The notes: generated by a model not told the origin, from the sequence alone. 54,522 nt of DNA from CAXTTV01 sp964247295 (GCA_964247295.1 CAXTTV010000008.1:1-54522); one strand, 5' to 3'; positions 29,002 to 38,256 are shown, counted from the first letter of the stretch. Numbers and translations are program-made.

Positions 29002-31488
29002 ATGAGAAACGTTTCTGAACCAACAGAAGGAAACGAGCAGGTAAGACAGACACCAACAGCAACACCAACCCGGAACCGTAATACCAATAATAGTGCCCGC
29101 TCACGATCCGAGAATCCTACACCTGGTAGCCAGGACCATGAAGCGAGACAAAATCAGGGTCAGCCACGTCGCTCACCTAATCCTACAAATCGCTCCGCCG
29201 ATTCACAGAATCCCCAGGGGCCACAACAGGGTCAACAGCGCTCTGGCTCCCAGGGCGGCAATCAAAGCAATGGCAATCGCTCCTCTAACTATTCCAATGG
29301 GACTGGTACGGGAACGGTTCAACCGGGAACGGAGCGGCGCGGCCCACAACAAGGGGGCGACCGGCGCGGCCCACAACAAGGGGGCGACCGGCGCGGCCCA
29401 CAGGATCGCTATCCAGCAACTCAGCCATCGGGTGGTCCCCGAGATGCTGGCACGGCTGTGCGTCCCGGTGGTCCTGGCGGCAATGGCACGGCTGTACGTC
29501 CTGGCGGCCCCGGTGGCAATGGCATCAGTCGTCCCGGTGGCCCCGGCGGCAATAATCGTCCCGGTGGCCCCGGCGGCAATAATCGCTTTGGAAATAACAA
29601 CCGCCCCGGCGGCAATAACCGTCCCGGTGGTAATCGTCCCGGTGGCAATCGTCCCGGCGGTGGGGCCAGACCCAATAATACTCAGCGCAATCAGGAGCGT
29701 CGGGCTGCGGTGGCGAAGGAGAAGCCAACTGGACCAATCAGTATTCCGCAGCAGCTTGTTGTAAAGGATCTCGCTGATCTTTTGCAGATTACACCAAACG
29801 AGGCGATCCGTGGCTTAATCAAGCATGGCACGTTCGCTAGCATTAACCAGGTAGTGGACTATGAAAAGGCCTCGCTGGTCGCGACCGATCTTGGCTTTGA
29901 ACCTTCTCTCCAGGTTAATGAGGAGTCTACTCAGCGCGAACTATCAGCCTCGGAACAGCTTGAGGCCCGTCGTAACGATGAGAATCTGGTCACAATCCCA
30001 CCTGTGGTAACTATCATGGGACACGTTGACCATGGAAAAACTTCTTTGCTGGATACGATCCGCAAAACTAAGGTGGCCGCCGGTGAAGCTGGTGGTATCA
30101 CGCAGCATATCGGTGCCTATCAGGTTGAGATTAATAATAAGAAGATTACCTTCCTTGACACTCCCGGTCACGAGGCCTTTACGGCAATGCGCGCTCGCGG
30201 AGCTCAGGGTGCCCATATCGCGATTATTGTGGTGGCCGCCGACGATGGTGTGATGCCTCAGACGCGCGAGGCGATCTCGCATGCGCAGGCCGCGAAGGTG
30301 CCGATTATTATCGCGATCAATAAGATCGACAAGCCGGGGGCTAATCCCGATTTTGTGAAGCAACAGCTCGCGGATATGGGAGTGGTAATTGAGGAGTACG
30401 GCGGAGAGGTGATCTCGGTGCCAATCTCCGCGAAAAAGAATACCGGTATCGACGATCTGCTGGAGATGATCCTGCTGGTCGCTGAGGTACAGGATATTCG
30501 GGCAAACCCCAAGGGAGCTGCGAAGGGCGTAATTATTGAGGCCAAGCTGGAGAAAAACTCTGGCCCGACGGCGACGGTCCTGGTCCAGGAGGGTACCCTG
30601 GAGATGGGCGATAGCTTCTCGGTCGGCTCTACCTTCGGTAAGATCCGCGCGATGTTTAATGATCGCGGAAAGCGCATCCAGAAGGCTCCCCCCAGCACTC
30701 CGGTCAGCGTTCTGGGTATCGCTGAGGTGCCACAAGCGGGAGATCGCCTGGAGGTGGTTTCCGATGAGCGATCCGCGCGTAACGCCGCTCAGCAAACCTC
30801 TGAGGATCGCAGCAACAATAACAATGCTCATAGCGTGACGCTCGATACCCTCTATGCTCAGATGCAAGAGGGTACGGTGAAAGAGCTGAATGTGGTTCTA
30901 AAGACTGATGTCCAGGGAACTTCTGAGGCGATTAAGGGAGCCCTCGCGAAACTGGGCGAGGAGAACCTGAAGGTCAGGATGATCCATGAGGGCGTTGGCA
31001 ATATTAGTGAGACCGATGTCCATCTCGCGGCGGCTTCGGGCGCGATCATTATCGGCTTTAATGTGAAACCTGATGGTACGGCGATCCGTCTGGCCCAAAA
31101 AGAGGGCGTGGATATCCGCTACTACGATATCATCTATAAGCTGACGGATGATATCCAGGCGGCTCTTAACGGTCTGCTTGAGCCAACCTACCGCGAGGTT
31201 GTGGAAGGCCATGCGGAGGTTATCGCGACCTTTAAGGCCGGCAAGACGCTGATCGCTGGCTGCCGCGTGACCGACGGTAAACTGGCCCGTAACACTTCCG
31301 CCCGCCTGCTCCGTGCGACGGAGAAGATTTATGAGGGTAAGTTCGCGTCTCTACGCCGCGGGAAGGATGATGTTCGTGAGGTAGCTACTGGCTATGAGTG
31401 CGGCATTGTCTTCGACGATTTCAATACTCCTGAGGTCGGTGATATTATCGAGTCCTTCTCTCAGGAGCGCGTTCAACCAAACATGTAA
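29002..31488 (+). CDS. infB: Translation initiation factor IF-2
   Basis: GTPase of 828 residues that brings initiator tRNA to the ribosome. The N-terminal 230 residues are low-complexity (Asn/Gln/Arg/Gly/Pro), with repeated RPGG, NGGNN and PQQGGDRRG units. The IF2-N-like part (VKDLADLLQITPNEAIRGLIKHG) precedes the G domain: G1 GHVDHGKTS, G3 DTPGHEAF, G4 NKID. The C-terminal domains contain the TLDTLYAQMQEGTVKELNVVLKTDVQGT segment, here preceded by a Ser/Asn-rich insertion (TSEDRSNNNNAHS). The start follows AAGGGAG; an unusual leader precedes it. Confidence 0.97.
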   Translation: MRNVSEPTEGNEQVRQTPTATPTRNRNTNNSARSRSENPTPGSQDHEARQNQGQPRRSPNPTNRSADSQNPQGPQQGQQRSGSQGGNQSNGNRSSNYSNGTGTGTVQPGTERRGPQQGGDRRGPQQGGDRRGPQDRYPATQPSGGPRDAGTAVRPGGPGGNGTAVRPGGPGGNGISRPGGPGGNNRPGGPGGNNRFGNNNRPGGNNRPGGNRPGGNRPGGGARPNNTQRNQERRAAVAKEKPTGPISIPQQLVVKDLADLLQITPNEAIRGLIKHGTFASINQVVDYEKASLVATDLGFEPSLQVNEESTQRELSASEQLEARRNDENLVTIPPVVTIMGHVDHGKTSLLDTIRKTKVAAGEAGGITQHIGAYQVEINNKKITFLDTPGHEAFTAMRARGAQGAHIAIIVVAADDGVMPQTREAISHAQAAKVPIIIAINKIDKPGANPDFVKQQLADMGVVIEEYGGEVISVPISAKKNTGIDDLLEMILLVAEVQDIRANPKGAAKGVIIEAKLEKNSGPTATVLVQEGTLEMGDSFSVGSTFGKIRAMFNDRGKRIQKAPPSTPVSVLGIAEVPQAGDRLEVVSDERSARNAAQQTSEDRSNNNNAHSVTLDTLYAQMQEGTVKELNVVLKTDVQGTSEAIKGALAKLGEENLKVRMIHEGVGNISETDVHLAAASGAIIIGFNVKPDGTAIRLAQKEGVDIRYYDIIYKLTDDIQAALNGLLEPTYREVVEGHAEVIATFKAGKTLIAGCRVTDGKLARNTSARLLRATEKIYEGKFASLRRGKDDVREVATGYECGIVFDDFNTPEVGDIIESFSQERVQPNM
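29335..29402 (+). repeat. Tandem 27-base repeat in infB
   Basis: A unit beginning CGGCGCGGCCCACAAC occurs at 29335-29361 and 29362-29388 without change, then partly to 29402. It encodes repeated RRGPQQGGD units in the disordered N-terminal part of IF-2. Copy number may vary between strains. Confidence 0.9.
29455..29665 (+). repeat. Gly/Pro-rich repeats in infB
   Basis: Repeats built on CGTCCCGGTGGCCCCGG and GTCCCGG(T/C)GG(C/T)AAT encode RPGGPGGNG and RPGGN units. They are tandem low-complexity sequence within IF-2, likely to change in length. Confidence 0.85.
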
Positions 31489-31519
31489 GATCAGACATTC
31501 ACATGTACATGGGAATACA

Positions 31520-31549
31520 GGGAGGCCGGAAACCAGCCTCCCTCTTTTT
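31520..31549 (+). terminator. Intrinsic terminator between infB and rbfA
   Basis: GGGAGGC (31520-31526) pairs with GCCTCCC (31536-31542), followed by TCTTTTT (31543-31549). It lies 31 bases after the infB stop, so rbfA may need read-through or its own promoter. Confidence 0.85.
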
Positions 31550-31601
31550 ACTCGATTGTGTTCGACCTGGAGTCTGAACCGGTACGAAAGGAACAGACAT
31601 C

Positions 31602-32018
31602 ATGCCAAATACGCATAGACAAGAGAAACTCGGCGAGCTGATCGCCGTGGAGTTGAGCGATCTGATGCGCACCCGCTTAAAGGACCCACGCGTGGGCTTT
31701 GCCAGCATCACGCGGGTTGAGGTCAGCGGCGATCTGCGAGTGGCGAAGGTCTACGTGAGTGTGATGGGTGAGCCCGAGGAGCGCAATGCTTCGATCCGCG
31801 CACTCCACCACGCAACAGGCTTTCTGCGCCATGAGCTGGCGGGCCGCATGACGATCCGCTATATGCCTGAGCTGGTCTTTAAACTGGACAACTCGATTGA
31901 GCAGGGATCTCGCATTCTGAATCTGATCCGCCAGGTTGCGGAGGAAGAGAAGGAGAAGGCGGCCTCGGCTCCGACAACCGATCCCCTCACTGTCGATGGC
32001 ACTAGCACTCAGGAATGA
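31602..32018 (+). CDS. rbfA: Ribosome-binding factor A
   Basis: The 138-residue product has the RbfA core: N-terminal RQEKLGELIAVELSDLMRTRLKDPRVGFASITRVEVSGDLRVAKVYVSVMG, a KH-like fold that binds the 30S subunit during late maturation of the 16S 5' end. It continues with HHATGFLRHELAGRMTIRYMPELVFKLDNSIEQGSRI, the conserved second half. The C-terminus (TTDPLTVDGTSTQE) is disordered. The GAAAGGA upstream and ATG fit. Follows infB as usual, across a terminator. Confidence 0.95.
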   Translation: MPNTHRQEKLGELIAVELSDLMRTRLKDPRVGFASITRVEVSGDLRVAKVYVSVMGEPEERNASIRALHHATGFLRHELAGRMTIRYMPELVFKLDNSIEQGSRILNLIRQVAEEEKEKAASAPTTDPLTVDGTSTQE

Positions 32019-32139
32019 CCTCGCTCCGTTCGTCCTTTCTATTCCGCCTCCTTACTCTATTTCTGTACAATAGGGGTATAGGGGGCGCTTGCTCTTATTT
32101 CCGAGTTTTATTTGTAGTAAGATAAGCGAGATTATTTTT

Positions 32140-33165
32140 ATGACAACTTCCGCTTCTCCTGACGGGTCACTTACCCGCCAGCTTGATCCCCTCCTGGTTC
32201 AGCAGGCCATAGAGCTGATTACATCGGCTCAAAAGATTGCGCTCCTGGCCCACAAAAATCCCGATGGCGATTGCCTGGGCTCGATTCTGGGCTTTTCCTG
32301 GATTCTACGCCAGCTTGGCAAAACCTGTGTACCTGTCTGTGCCGATCCCGCGCCGGCTAACCTACGGTTTCTTCCCGGCATGGCTGATCTTCGGCATACC
32401 CTTGAGGGCGAGAACTTTGATCTGATAATTGCTTTGGACGCTGGCGAATTTGAACGCTTCGGTTCGGTCTATACCCAACATCAAGCATATCTGGAGCAGG
32501 CCAGGATCCTCAATATGGATCATCATATCAGCAGTACTGGCGTAGGTCAGGTGAACATTATTGATCCTACCTCGGCCTCAACCACTGAGCTTCTAGTCCT
32601 GTTTCAACAGCAGGCTGGCCTCCCTCTTAATAAGGATGCGGCGACCTGCCTTCAGACGGGATTGATTACCGATACACGCTCCTTTCAGTTCTCAAATACG
32701 ACGCCCCGGACCTTCCAGGTGGCGGCCCTGCTGCTAGCGACTGGCGCGTCCCCAGAGCGGATTGTCGAGCCATTATTATATGCGCAATCTTTCTCAATGG
32801 TGAAGTTTCAAGGACTGGTTCTGGCTCAGGCGCAAATAGCCTGTGATGGTCGACTGGTCTGGTCGTGGGCTAATGATGATCTGCTGGCCCAGGCTGGCGC
32901 GACACCCGAGATGGACGATAATCTAGCCGGTCAGATGCGCGATATCGGTGGGGTTCAGATCGCGGCGATGTTGAAAAACTACGGCACGACTGATGTAACG
33001 CGGCTGAGCCTGCGTTGCGCCCCTCCCTATAACGCGGCTGATATCTGTCAGAAGCTGGCGAATGGCGGTGGGCATGCGCGCGCAGCCGGCGCGACAATTA
33101 AGCTCCCACTTCGCGAGGCTGAGACATATGTGATTTCGGAACTGAAAAAGATTATGAGCAAGTAA
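32140..33165 (+). CDS. nrnA: DHH-family nanoRNase/pAp phosphatase
   Basis: Degrades short RNAs of 2-5 nucleotides and dephosphorylates 3'-phosphoadenosine 5'-phosphate. The 341-residue protein has the DHH-family metal motifs: NPDGDCLGS, DAGEFERFG, NMDHH, and the DHHA1 motif GGGHARAAGATI at the C-terminus. An in-frame upstream start at 32089 would add a membrane-like MLLFPSFICSKI, but the chosen start gives the standard NrnA length. truB starts 3 bases after its stop, so translation of the two is coupled. Confidence 0.9.
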   Translation: MTTSASPDGSLTRQLDPLLVQQAIELITSAQKIALLAHKNPDGDCLGSILGFSWILRQLGKTCVPVCADPAPANLRFLPGMADLRHTLEGENFDLIIALDAGEFERFGSVYTQHQAYLEQARILNMDHHISSTGVGQVNIIDPTSASTTELLVLFQQQAGLPLNKDAATCLQTGLITDTRSFQFSNTTPRTFQVAALLLATGASPERIVEPLLYAQSFSMVKFQGLVLAQAQIACDGRLVWSWANDDLLAQAGATPEMDDNLAGQMRDIGGVQIAAMLKNYGTTDVTRLSLRCAPPYNAADICQKLANGGGHARAAGATIKLPLREAETYVISELKKIMSK

Positions 33166-33168
33166 ATT

Positions 33169-34056
33169 ATGACTGATGGTATTCTCAATATTAATAAAGA
33201 TCTGTATATGACCTCTCATGATGTGGTCGCGCGCGTTCGTAAGCTGCTTCAGCAGCGCCGGGTGGGTCATGCCGGGACACTGGACCCGGCGGCCAGCGGC
33301 GTGCTCCCAATCTGTGTTGGCCAGGGAACACGAGTGGCTGAATATCTTAGTGAGAGTGGCAAAGCCTATCAGGCGGAAATCTATTTTGGCGTAGTAACAG
33401 ACACATATGATGCGGAGGGGGAAGTGGTTCGTAGCGCCGATGCCTCGTCGCTTTCAGGAAAGTTGATCGATCAGGTGCTTCCAGAATTTTCGGACGAGCT
33501 GATGCAACTCCCTCCACGCTATTCAGCAATCAAAATTAAGGGCCAGCCAGCCTATAAACTGGCGCGCTCAGGCGCGGAAGTAGCCCTGACGCCACGACCA
33601 GTAACAATCTTTCGGCTGGAGATCTTGAATTGGGAGGCTCCCCGCCTGACGCTGGCAGTCGAGTGCAGCAAGGGCACATATATTCGCTCGCTGGCATATG
33701 ATCTGGGCGAACGTCTGGGCTGCGGCGCGCACCTCAGCGGCCTGATCCGCACTCGCAGTGGCCCCTTTGAAATTTCGGAGAGTGTCACGCTCGCTCAATT
33801 GGAGAAAGCGCTCCAGGATAATCAACTGGCGGATCTACTTTATCCCTCTGATTACGCGCTCCAGAACTATCCGGCTCTTCATCTGAATGGAGAAATAACC
33901 ACTCGTGTTCTCCATGGAAATGCCTTTCAAATCTCAAAACAAGAAACACAGGCGAGTCTCGCACGTATATATGATGATCAAGGGAGGTTTATCGCGATCG
34001 CGAGATGGGATGATACGCAGCAGGAGTGGCATCCTCACAAAGTGTTCACCACATAA
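33169..34056 (+). CDS. truB: tRNA pseudouridine-55 synthase
   Basis: Converts U55 of tRNA T-loops to pseudouridine. The 295-residue product begins GILNINKDLYMTSHDVV and has the motif GTLDPAASGVLPICVGQGTRVAEYL, with the catalytic Asp in the LDP. Other blocks are PPRYSAIKIKGQPAYKLAR and CSKGTYIRSLAYDLG. The C-terminal PUA-like part is present. Position between nrnA and ribF is the common bacterial order. Confidence 0.96.
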   Translation: MTDGILNINKDLYMTSHDVVARVRKLLQQRRVGHAGTLDPAASGVLPICVGQGTRVAEYLSESGKAYQAEIYFGVVTDTYDAEGEVVRSADASSLSGKLIDQVLPEFSDELMQLPPRYSAIKIKGQPAYKLARSGAEVALTPRPVTIFRLEILNWEAPRLTLAVECSKGTYIRSLAYDLGERLGCGAHLSGLIRTRSGPFEISESVTLAQLEKALQDNQLADLLYPSDYALQNYPALHLNGEITTRVLHGNAFQISKQETQASLARIYDDQGRFIAIARWDDTQQEWHPHKVFTT

Positions 34057-34218
34057 AATAGGTTAAAGGTTGTAGACAGACACTTTTCCTGCTGACTACG
34101 AACGTTTTTATTCATTTATAGGGTACTGTATATGGGACTTCGGCACATAATTATTGCTAGCGTTATACCGGCTGTGGTACTATAAATCAGATAACGAACA
34201 AAGGCTAATTTTTATACG

Positions 34219-35160
34219 ATGGAATACGCAACAACCCTATCATCAAACGAAACGCTCGCCATTACTATCGGAAATTTCGACGGCGTTCACCTTGGACACC
34301 AGCGCCTGATGCAAAAGCTGCGCGCGACTGCGCAGGAGCTGGATTGTAAGCCTGTGCTCGTGACCTTTTCTCCGCACCCGTTGACAGTGCTCAGGCCAGA
34401 GATGGCCCTGCAATGCCTGACAACGCTGGATGAGAAACTGACTCTGGTCCGATACTATGGGGAAATTCAGGATAGCATTGTCATCTCATTTACACCAGAG
34501 GTCGCCTATTTAAGTGCGACAGCGTTTCTGGACCAGTTGCGCTCCCACTTCCAGGTTCGAGCAATGGTTGTGGGTGAAAATTTTAGTTTGGGGCGGCAGC
34601 GCCAGGGCGACCGCGCATTTCTACAACGGTACGCGGAGGAGCATCAGATGCTCTTCGAGCCTATCTCTCTTGAAACTGCGGAACAGAAGAATATTAGCAG
34701 TACACGTATCCGAGCCCTGGTCTCGGAGGGAGAGATTACCGCCGCGAACGAACTATTAGGACATCCTTTGATGTTTCAGGGACGGGTCGTTCATGGAGAT
34801 GCACGAGGACGGCTCATCGGGTTCCCAACCGCTAATCTTGTGCCTGATCCACAGAAACTCCTGCCTGCTCATGGAGTATATGTGGCCCGCGTTCATATAA
34901 TTGAAGAGTCTGGAAGTGACTATATGTCCGCTCATGACGTTTATAACAGTGTGGTGAATATCGGTCTCCGCCCTACCTTTACTGGCAAAACCACATTGGT
35001 AGAGGCTCACCTGCTTGATACGGATCAAAATCTCTATGGGAAAGAGCTCCAGCTCGACTTTCTTACTCGCCTGCGCGGCGAACAAAAATTCGCGGGTATA
35101 GAAGCATTGAAAATACAGATCCATACTGATGTGCAGCAGGCGCGTCAGATTCTACAATAG
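34219..35160 (+). CDS. ribF: Bifunctional riboflavin kinase / FAD synthetase
   Basis: The 313-residue protein has the N-terminal FAD synthetase (IGNFDGVHLGHQRLMQ, then FSPHPLTVLRP, ISSTRIRALVSEGE) and the C-terminal riboflavin kinase (GRLIGFPTANLVPDPQKLLPAHGVYVARV, then NIGLRPTF and EAHLLD). Makes FMN and FAD from riboflavin in the cytosol. Usual length. FAD is needed for ETF and acyl-CoA dehydrogenases encoded earlier. The gap of 162 bases upstream has no FMN riboswitch signature that I can see. Confidence 0.96.
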   Translation: MEYATTLSSNETLAITIGNFDGVHLGHQRLMQKLRATAQELDCKPVLVTFSPHPLTVLRPEMALQCLTTLDEKLTLVRYYGEIQDSIVISFTPEVAYLSATAFLDQLRSHFQVRAMVVGENFSLGRQRQGDRAFLQRYAEEHQMLFEPISLETAEQKNISSTRIRALVSEGEITAANELLGHPLMFQGRVVHGDARGRLIGFPTANLVPDPQKLLPAHGVYVARVHIIEESGSDYMSAHDVYNSVVNIGLRPTFTGKTTLVEAHLLDTDQNLYGKELQLDFLTRLRGEQKFAGIEALKIQIHTDVQQARQILQ

Positions 35161-35175
35161 GGAGGGTGAGCCAAG

Positions 35176-36054
35176 GTGAATGCTCGCCAACAGAGTCCAT
35201 TTGCCAGAGTTGAGGCATTTTTACAACGGATTGTCGAGGGCCTGTTCTCGTTTATTCCATCCCGCTTGGAGCCTGTAGAGCTTGCTCGCAAGCTTGAACG
35301 GGTAACGGAAGATAACGTGCTACAGAGCATCGATCGTCGTCTGGCCCCAAATGTCTTTGATATCTACTTGAGCATCAAAGATCATCAACGTTTGTCTCCA
35401 GGACAGAACGACATTATTAAAGATCTTCAGGAACATCTGATTGAGTTCTGTAAAAGGCGTCATTATGTTCTACGCGTGCGACCGGTTATCCGATTTCATT
35501 CCGATACGTCGTTGAAGTCTGGCTCGGTCCGCATTGAGTCTGAGCTGGTTAATGAGTCCCCTTCGGGTGAAGGCGGCACACAAATTATACCCCAAAAAGA
35601 TTTACAAGAACTCAAGAAAATACTCGGCGAGTCGGGGCCACTTTCTGGTGCTCCCCGCAGCTCAAGCAGTCCTGATCTGGGCACCTATCCCCCGCAAGGT
35701 GGAGGCAGTCCTAATTTGGGTGCCTATCCATCACCCGAACCACCTGCTCCCGTCATTCCTCAGGCCTGGCTGACGATCCGTCTGCCTCAGGCTGGTCAGC
35801 AGGTCTATCGCATAGAGAAACCGGTGGTCAACATCGGTCGCCAACTTAGCAACGATATTATTGTGGAAGATAAGCGTGTTTCGCGCTATCATGCTCAGGT
35901 GAAGTATCAATCAAACGGCCAGTTCAGCATTTTTGATCTCGGAAGTACTAACGGCATCACTATTAATGGGACTCCCAATATGCGCCAGCACACCTTACGT
36001 AACGGCGACCGCTTCACCATCGGCAACTACGACTTTTACTTTGAGAGAAGGTAA
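35176..36054 (+). CDS. fhaA: FhaA-like protein: DUF3662 + FHA domain
   Basis: The 292-residue product has an N-terminal DUF3662/FhaA domain (about 10-120; FARVEAFLQRIVEGLFSFIPSRLEPVELARKLERV), a Ser/Pro/Gly-rich linker with a short duplication (SPDLGTYPPQGGGSPNLGAYPSP), and a C-terminal FHA domain (about 215-290; VNIGRQLSNDIIVEDKRVSRYHAQV, DLGSTNGITING). FHA binds phosphothreonine. In Actinobacteria FhaA interacts with cell-wall proteins downstream of PknB. GTG start with a strong GGGAGGGTGA before it, 15 bases after ribF. Confidence 0.93.
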   Translation: MNARQQSPFARVEAFLQRIVEGLFSFIPSRLEPVELARKLERVTEDNVLQSIDRRLAPNVFDIYLSIKDHQRLSPGQNDIIKDLQEHLIEFCKRRHYVLRVRPVIRFHSDTSLKSGSVRIESELVNESPSGEGGTQIIPQKDLQELKKILGESGPLSGAPRSSSSPDLGTYPPQGGGSPNLGAYPSPEPPAPVIPQAWLTIRLPQAGQQVYRIEKPVVNIGRQLSNDIIVEDKRVSRYHAQVKYQSNGQFSIFDLGSTNGITINGTPNMRQHTLRNGDRFTIGNYDFYFERR

Positions 36055-36066
36055 GGTTACCGACTT

Positions 36067-36516
36067 ATGTCATTAGATGTCTTTTTACTTATTCTGCGCA
36101 TCCTTCTGGTGGTCCTGCTCTATCTTTTCTTAATGCAGGTAGTGATCGCGGTAACGCGAGACCTTCGTAAGACTGCCAATAATAATGACGATACAGGTGG
36201 CCCGATCCCTTCTAAGGTGGTTGGCCATCTGATTGTCGTGGATAGCGGTCCCAGTGCTCTGGTTCCGGGGACAAGCTTTAATCTTTCTCCCCAGACAACG
36301 ATTGGTCGTGGCCCTACTAATACGATTCAGCTTACGGATAATTTTATCTCCGCTGAACATACTCGTCTGATGTATCGAGGCGGCGTCTGGTATGTTCAAG
36401 ATGCTGGGAGCACCAATGGAACTTTTCTTAACGGACAACCCGCTCGCGATGCTCTGGCCGCGAAGGTCGGCGATGTGGTGCAGGTGGGCTTTATTCGCTT
36501 TAAGCTCGCGCAATAA
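36067..36516 (+). CDS. fhaB: FhaB-like protein: membrane-anchored FHA domain
   Basis: The 149-residue protein has one N-terminal membrane helix (LDVFLLILRILLVVLLYLFLMQVVIAV) and a C-terminal FHA domain (about 75-145; TIGRGPTNTIQLTDNFISAEHTRLMYR, DAGSTNGTFLNG). The GRG, S and N residues of the phosphothreonine pocket are present. It follows fhaA by 12 bases, like the actinobacterial fhaA-fhaB order, and precedes an FtsW/RodA protein. Confidence 0.93.
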   Translation: MSLDVFLLILRILLVVLLYLFLMQVVIAVTRDLRKTANNNDDTGGPIPSKVVGHLIVVDSGPSALVPGTSFNLSPQTTIGRGPTNTIQLTDNFISAEHTRLMYRGGVWYVQDAGSTNGTFLNGQPARDALAAKVGDVVQVGFIRFKLAQ

Positions 36517-36656
36517 TCCTCTACTCTTCTCAGAAGTCAAAAGAACTCTAGAAATGTAGGTAAAAACTCTGTTTTCCTACCGTGATAACTAGAAGACGCT
36601 TCCATTCTTCCCCTGGCTCTTAAAGCAGGCCAGTAGCTTCATAAGGCGGATTATTT

Positions 36657-38057
36657 ATGATAAGTCAAGCTTCCGCTGGCATTCGCAGGTACCGATGGAG
36701 AGAGCTCAGCCTGTTTATTGTGCCAGCACTCATCCTTCTGGTAGGTATGACACAGGTACTGATTACGTCCAATACCGATCAGAAGCAGACGGCGACGTTT
36801 ACGACGGGACACCTACCAACGGTTCAGGGCTTGATCCCAATCTTGGGCTTTATGGGCTTAATGCTGATCCTCAATGTGGTCATGAGCATTGCGTTTCCTA
36901 AGGCCGATCAGATGTTGCTGCCGGCGGTTGGTCTCCTAAGTGGCATTGGGGTGCTTTTCGCGCTCCGTCAGGGGCCCGATTTGAATCCGGCGCGCCCAGC
37001 TCTGGGCATCTATCAGTTGGTCTGGGTCACGCTGGGAGTTGTTGTCTGTATCGCGACGATGTTTTCGCTGCGAAATATGAATTTCTTGCAACGCTACAAA
37101 TATACATGGGCGTTGCTTGGTCTCGTGCTGGTCGGAGTAACACTCTTTAAGTCTCTCCGAACAAATCTTAATACACCTACCCACGACTCACTCAGCTTTG
37201 GGCCTTTCCAGCTTCAGCCCTCTGAGTTTCTGAAGATCTGTATTGTGATCTTTTTCGCGGCTTATCTTAGTGAGAACCGCGATATTCTAGCCGGTGGCAC
37301 AACGCGCATCGGCCCCTTCAGGCTCCCACCACTTCGCCACCTGGGTCCAATTCTGCTGATGCTTGGCCTCGCCCTGTTGATCTTTCTGGGCGTGCGCGAG
37401 TTGGGTCTGGCTCTGCTGATCTATGGCTTGTTCATGAGTATGATTTATCTGAGCAGCGGCAAGTTTTCGTATGTGCTGATGGGCCTGCTGGTCTTCTTTG
37501 TTCTAGGCTTTATTGGCTATGCACTGTTCGGCTACATTCGAGATCGCTTCGCGGTTCTGGGACTGGATATGGTGAACTGGCAAGACTGGAGCGCTAAGAC
37601 GACGGATGATATCCAGGGCCGCTTCTTCCAGATCTCGCAAGGGATTATCGCGCTCTCCAGTGGGGGGATCTTTGGACAGGGCCTCGGCCTCGGCCACCCC
37701 ACGATGGTCTCGGTGTCTGAGTCGGATATGGTGTTTACAGCGCTTGGGGAGGAACTGGGGCTTGCCGGCCTTTTCGCGATTATCGGGCTCTATATGCTGC
37801 TTCTCTACCGTGGCTTCAGGATCGCGATTGAGTCCAGGGACTCTTTTCAGCAGTTGTTGGCCGCCGGCCTGACTTCGATCTTTGCGATTCAAACGCTGAT
37901 TATCTGCTGTGGTAATATGAAGTTTATGCCGCTAACGGGTATCCCTCTCCCATTCTTAAGTTATGGCGGTAGTTCAATTCTCGGCAATTATATTATTATT
38001 GGTATTCTGCTCCGGATTTCTCACAATACCGGTGTGGAAAGTGAGGAACTGCTCTAA
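36657..38057 (+). CDS. FtsW/RodA/SpoVE family peptidoglycan polymerase
   Basis: The 466-residue membrane protein has about ten hydrophobic segments. The motif QPSEFLKICIVIFFAAYLS (conserved Glu of the SEDS family) and the C-terminal GIPLPFLSYGGSSILGNYIIIGILLRIS are the SEDS hallmarks. SEDS proteins polymerise glycan strands using lipid II. RodA and FtsW cannot be separated from sequence alone; linkage to fhaA/fhaB is like the actinobacterial rodA neighbourhood. The N-terminus and the loop at about 40-55 look normal. A terminator follows directly. Confidence 0.93.
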   Translation: MISQASAGIRRYRWRELSLFIVPALILLVGMTQVLITSNTDQKQTATFTTGHLPTVQGLIPILGFMGLMLILNVVMSIAFPKADQMLLPAVGLLSGIGVLFALRQGPDLNPARPALGIYQLVWVTLGVVVCIATMFSLRNMNFLQRYKYTWALLGLVLVGVTLFKSLRTNLNTPTHDSLSFGPFQLQPSEFLKICIVIFFAAYLSENRDILAGGTTRIGPFRLPPLRHLGPILLMLGLALLIFLGVRELGLALLIYGLFMSMIYLSSGKFSYVLMGLLVFFVLGFIGYALFGYIRDRFAVLGLDMVNWQDWSAKTTDDIQGRFFQISQGIIALSSGGIFGQGLGLGHPTMVSVSESDMVFTALGEELGLAGLFAIIGLYMLLLYRGFRIAIESRDSFQQLLAAGLTSIFAIQTLIICCGNMKFMPLTGIPLPFLSYGGSSILGNYIIIGILLRISHNTGVESEELL

Positions 38058-38072
38058 CACACGATGAAGCAA

Positions 38073-38125
38073 AAAAAGAGAGATGGGCTCTACTTCCCGC
38101 TGAAGTATGGTTCATCTCTCTTTTT
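38073..38125 (+). terminator. Intrinsic terminator after the SEDS gene
   Basis: AAAAAGAGAGATG (38073-38085) pairs with CATCTCTCTTTTT (38113-38125), with a 27-base loop. The A-rich left arm and T-rich right arm make it workable on both strands. Confidence 0.85.
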
Positions 38126-38256
38126 ACGCGTTCAATACCATCCAGGTTTCCTATAAAAACCGCGATCGCATGGGTAGCTGTTGCTATCCACAATTTTCTC
38201 TATTATAATTCCTTTTGTGCCGCTCGTCCCTAACATTCTCTTGATTTTTCAACTCA

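Noticed and set aside
29335..29665. CRISPR or mobile repeat in infB
   Set aside because: Repeats are in frame and encode IF-2 low-complexity sequence.
29093..29764. 223-residue plus-strand frame in infB
   Set aside because: Frame shadow of the repeat-rich IF-2 N-terminal part.
34057..34218. FMN riboswitch before ribF
   Set aside because: None of the conserved FMN-element boxes are visible in this 162-base gap.
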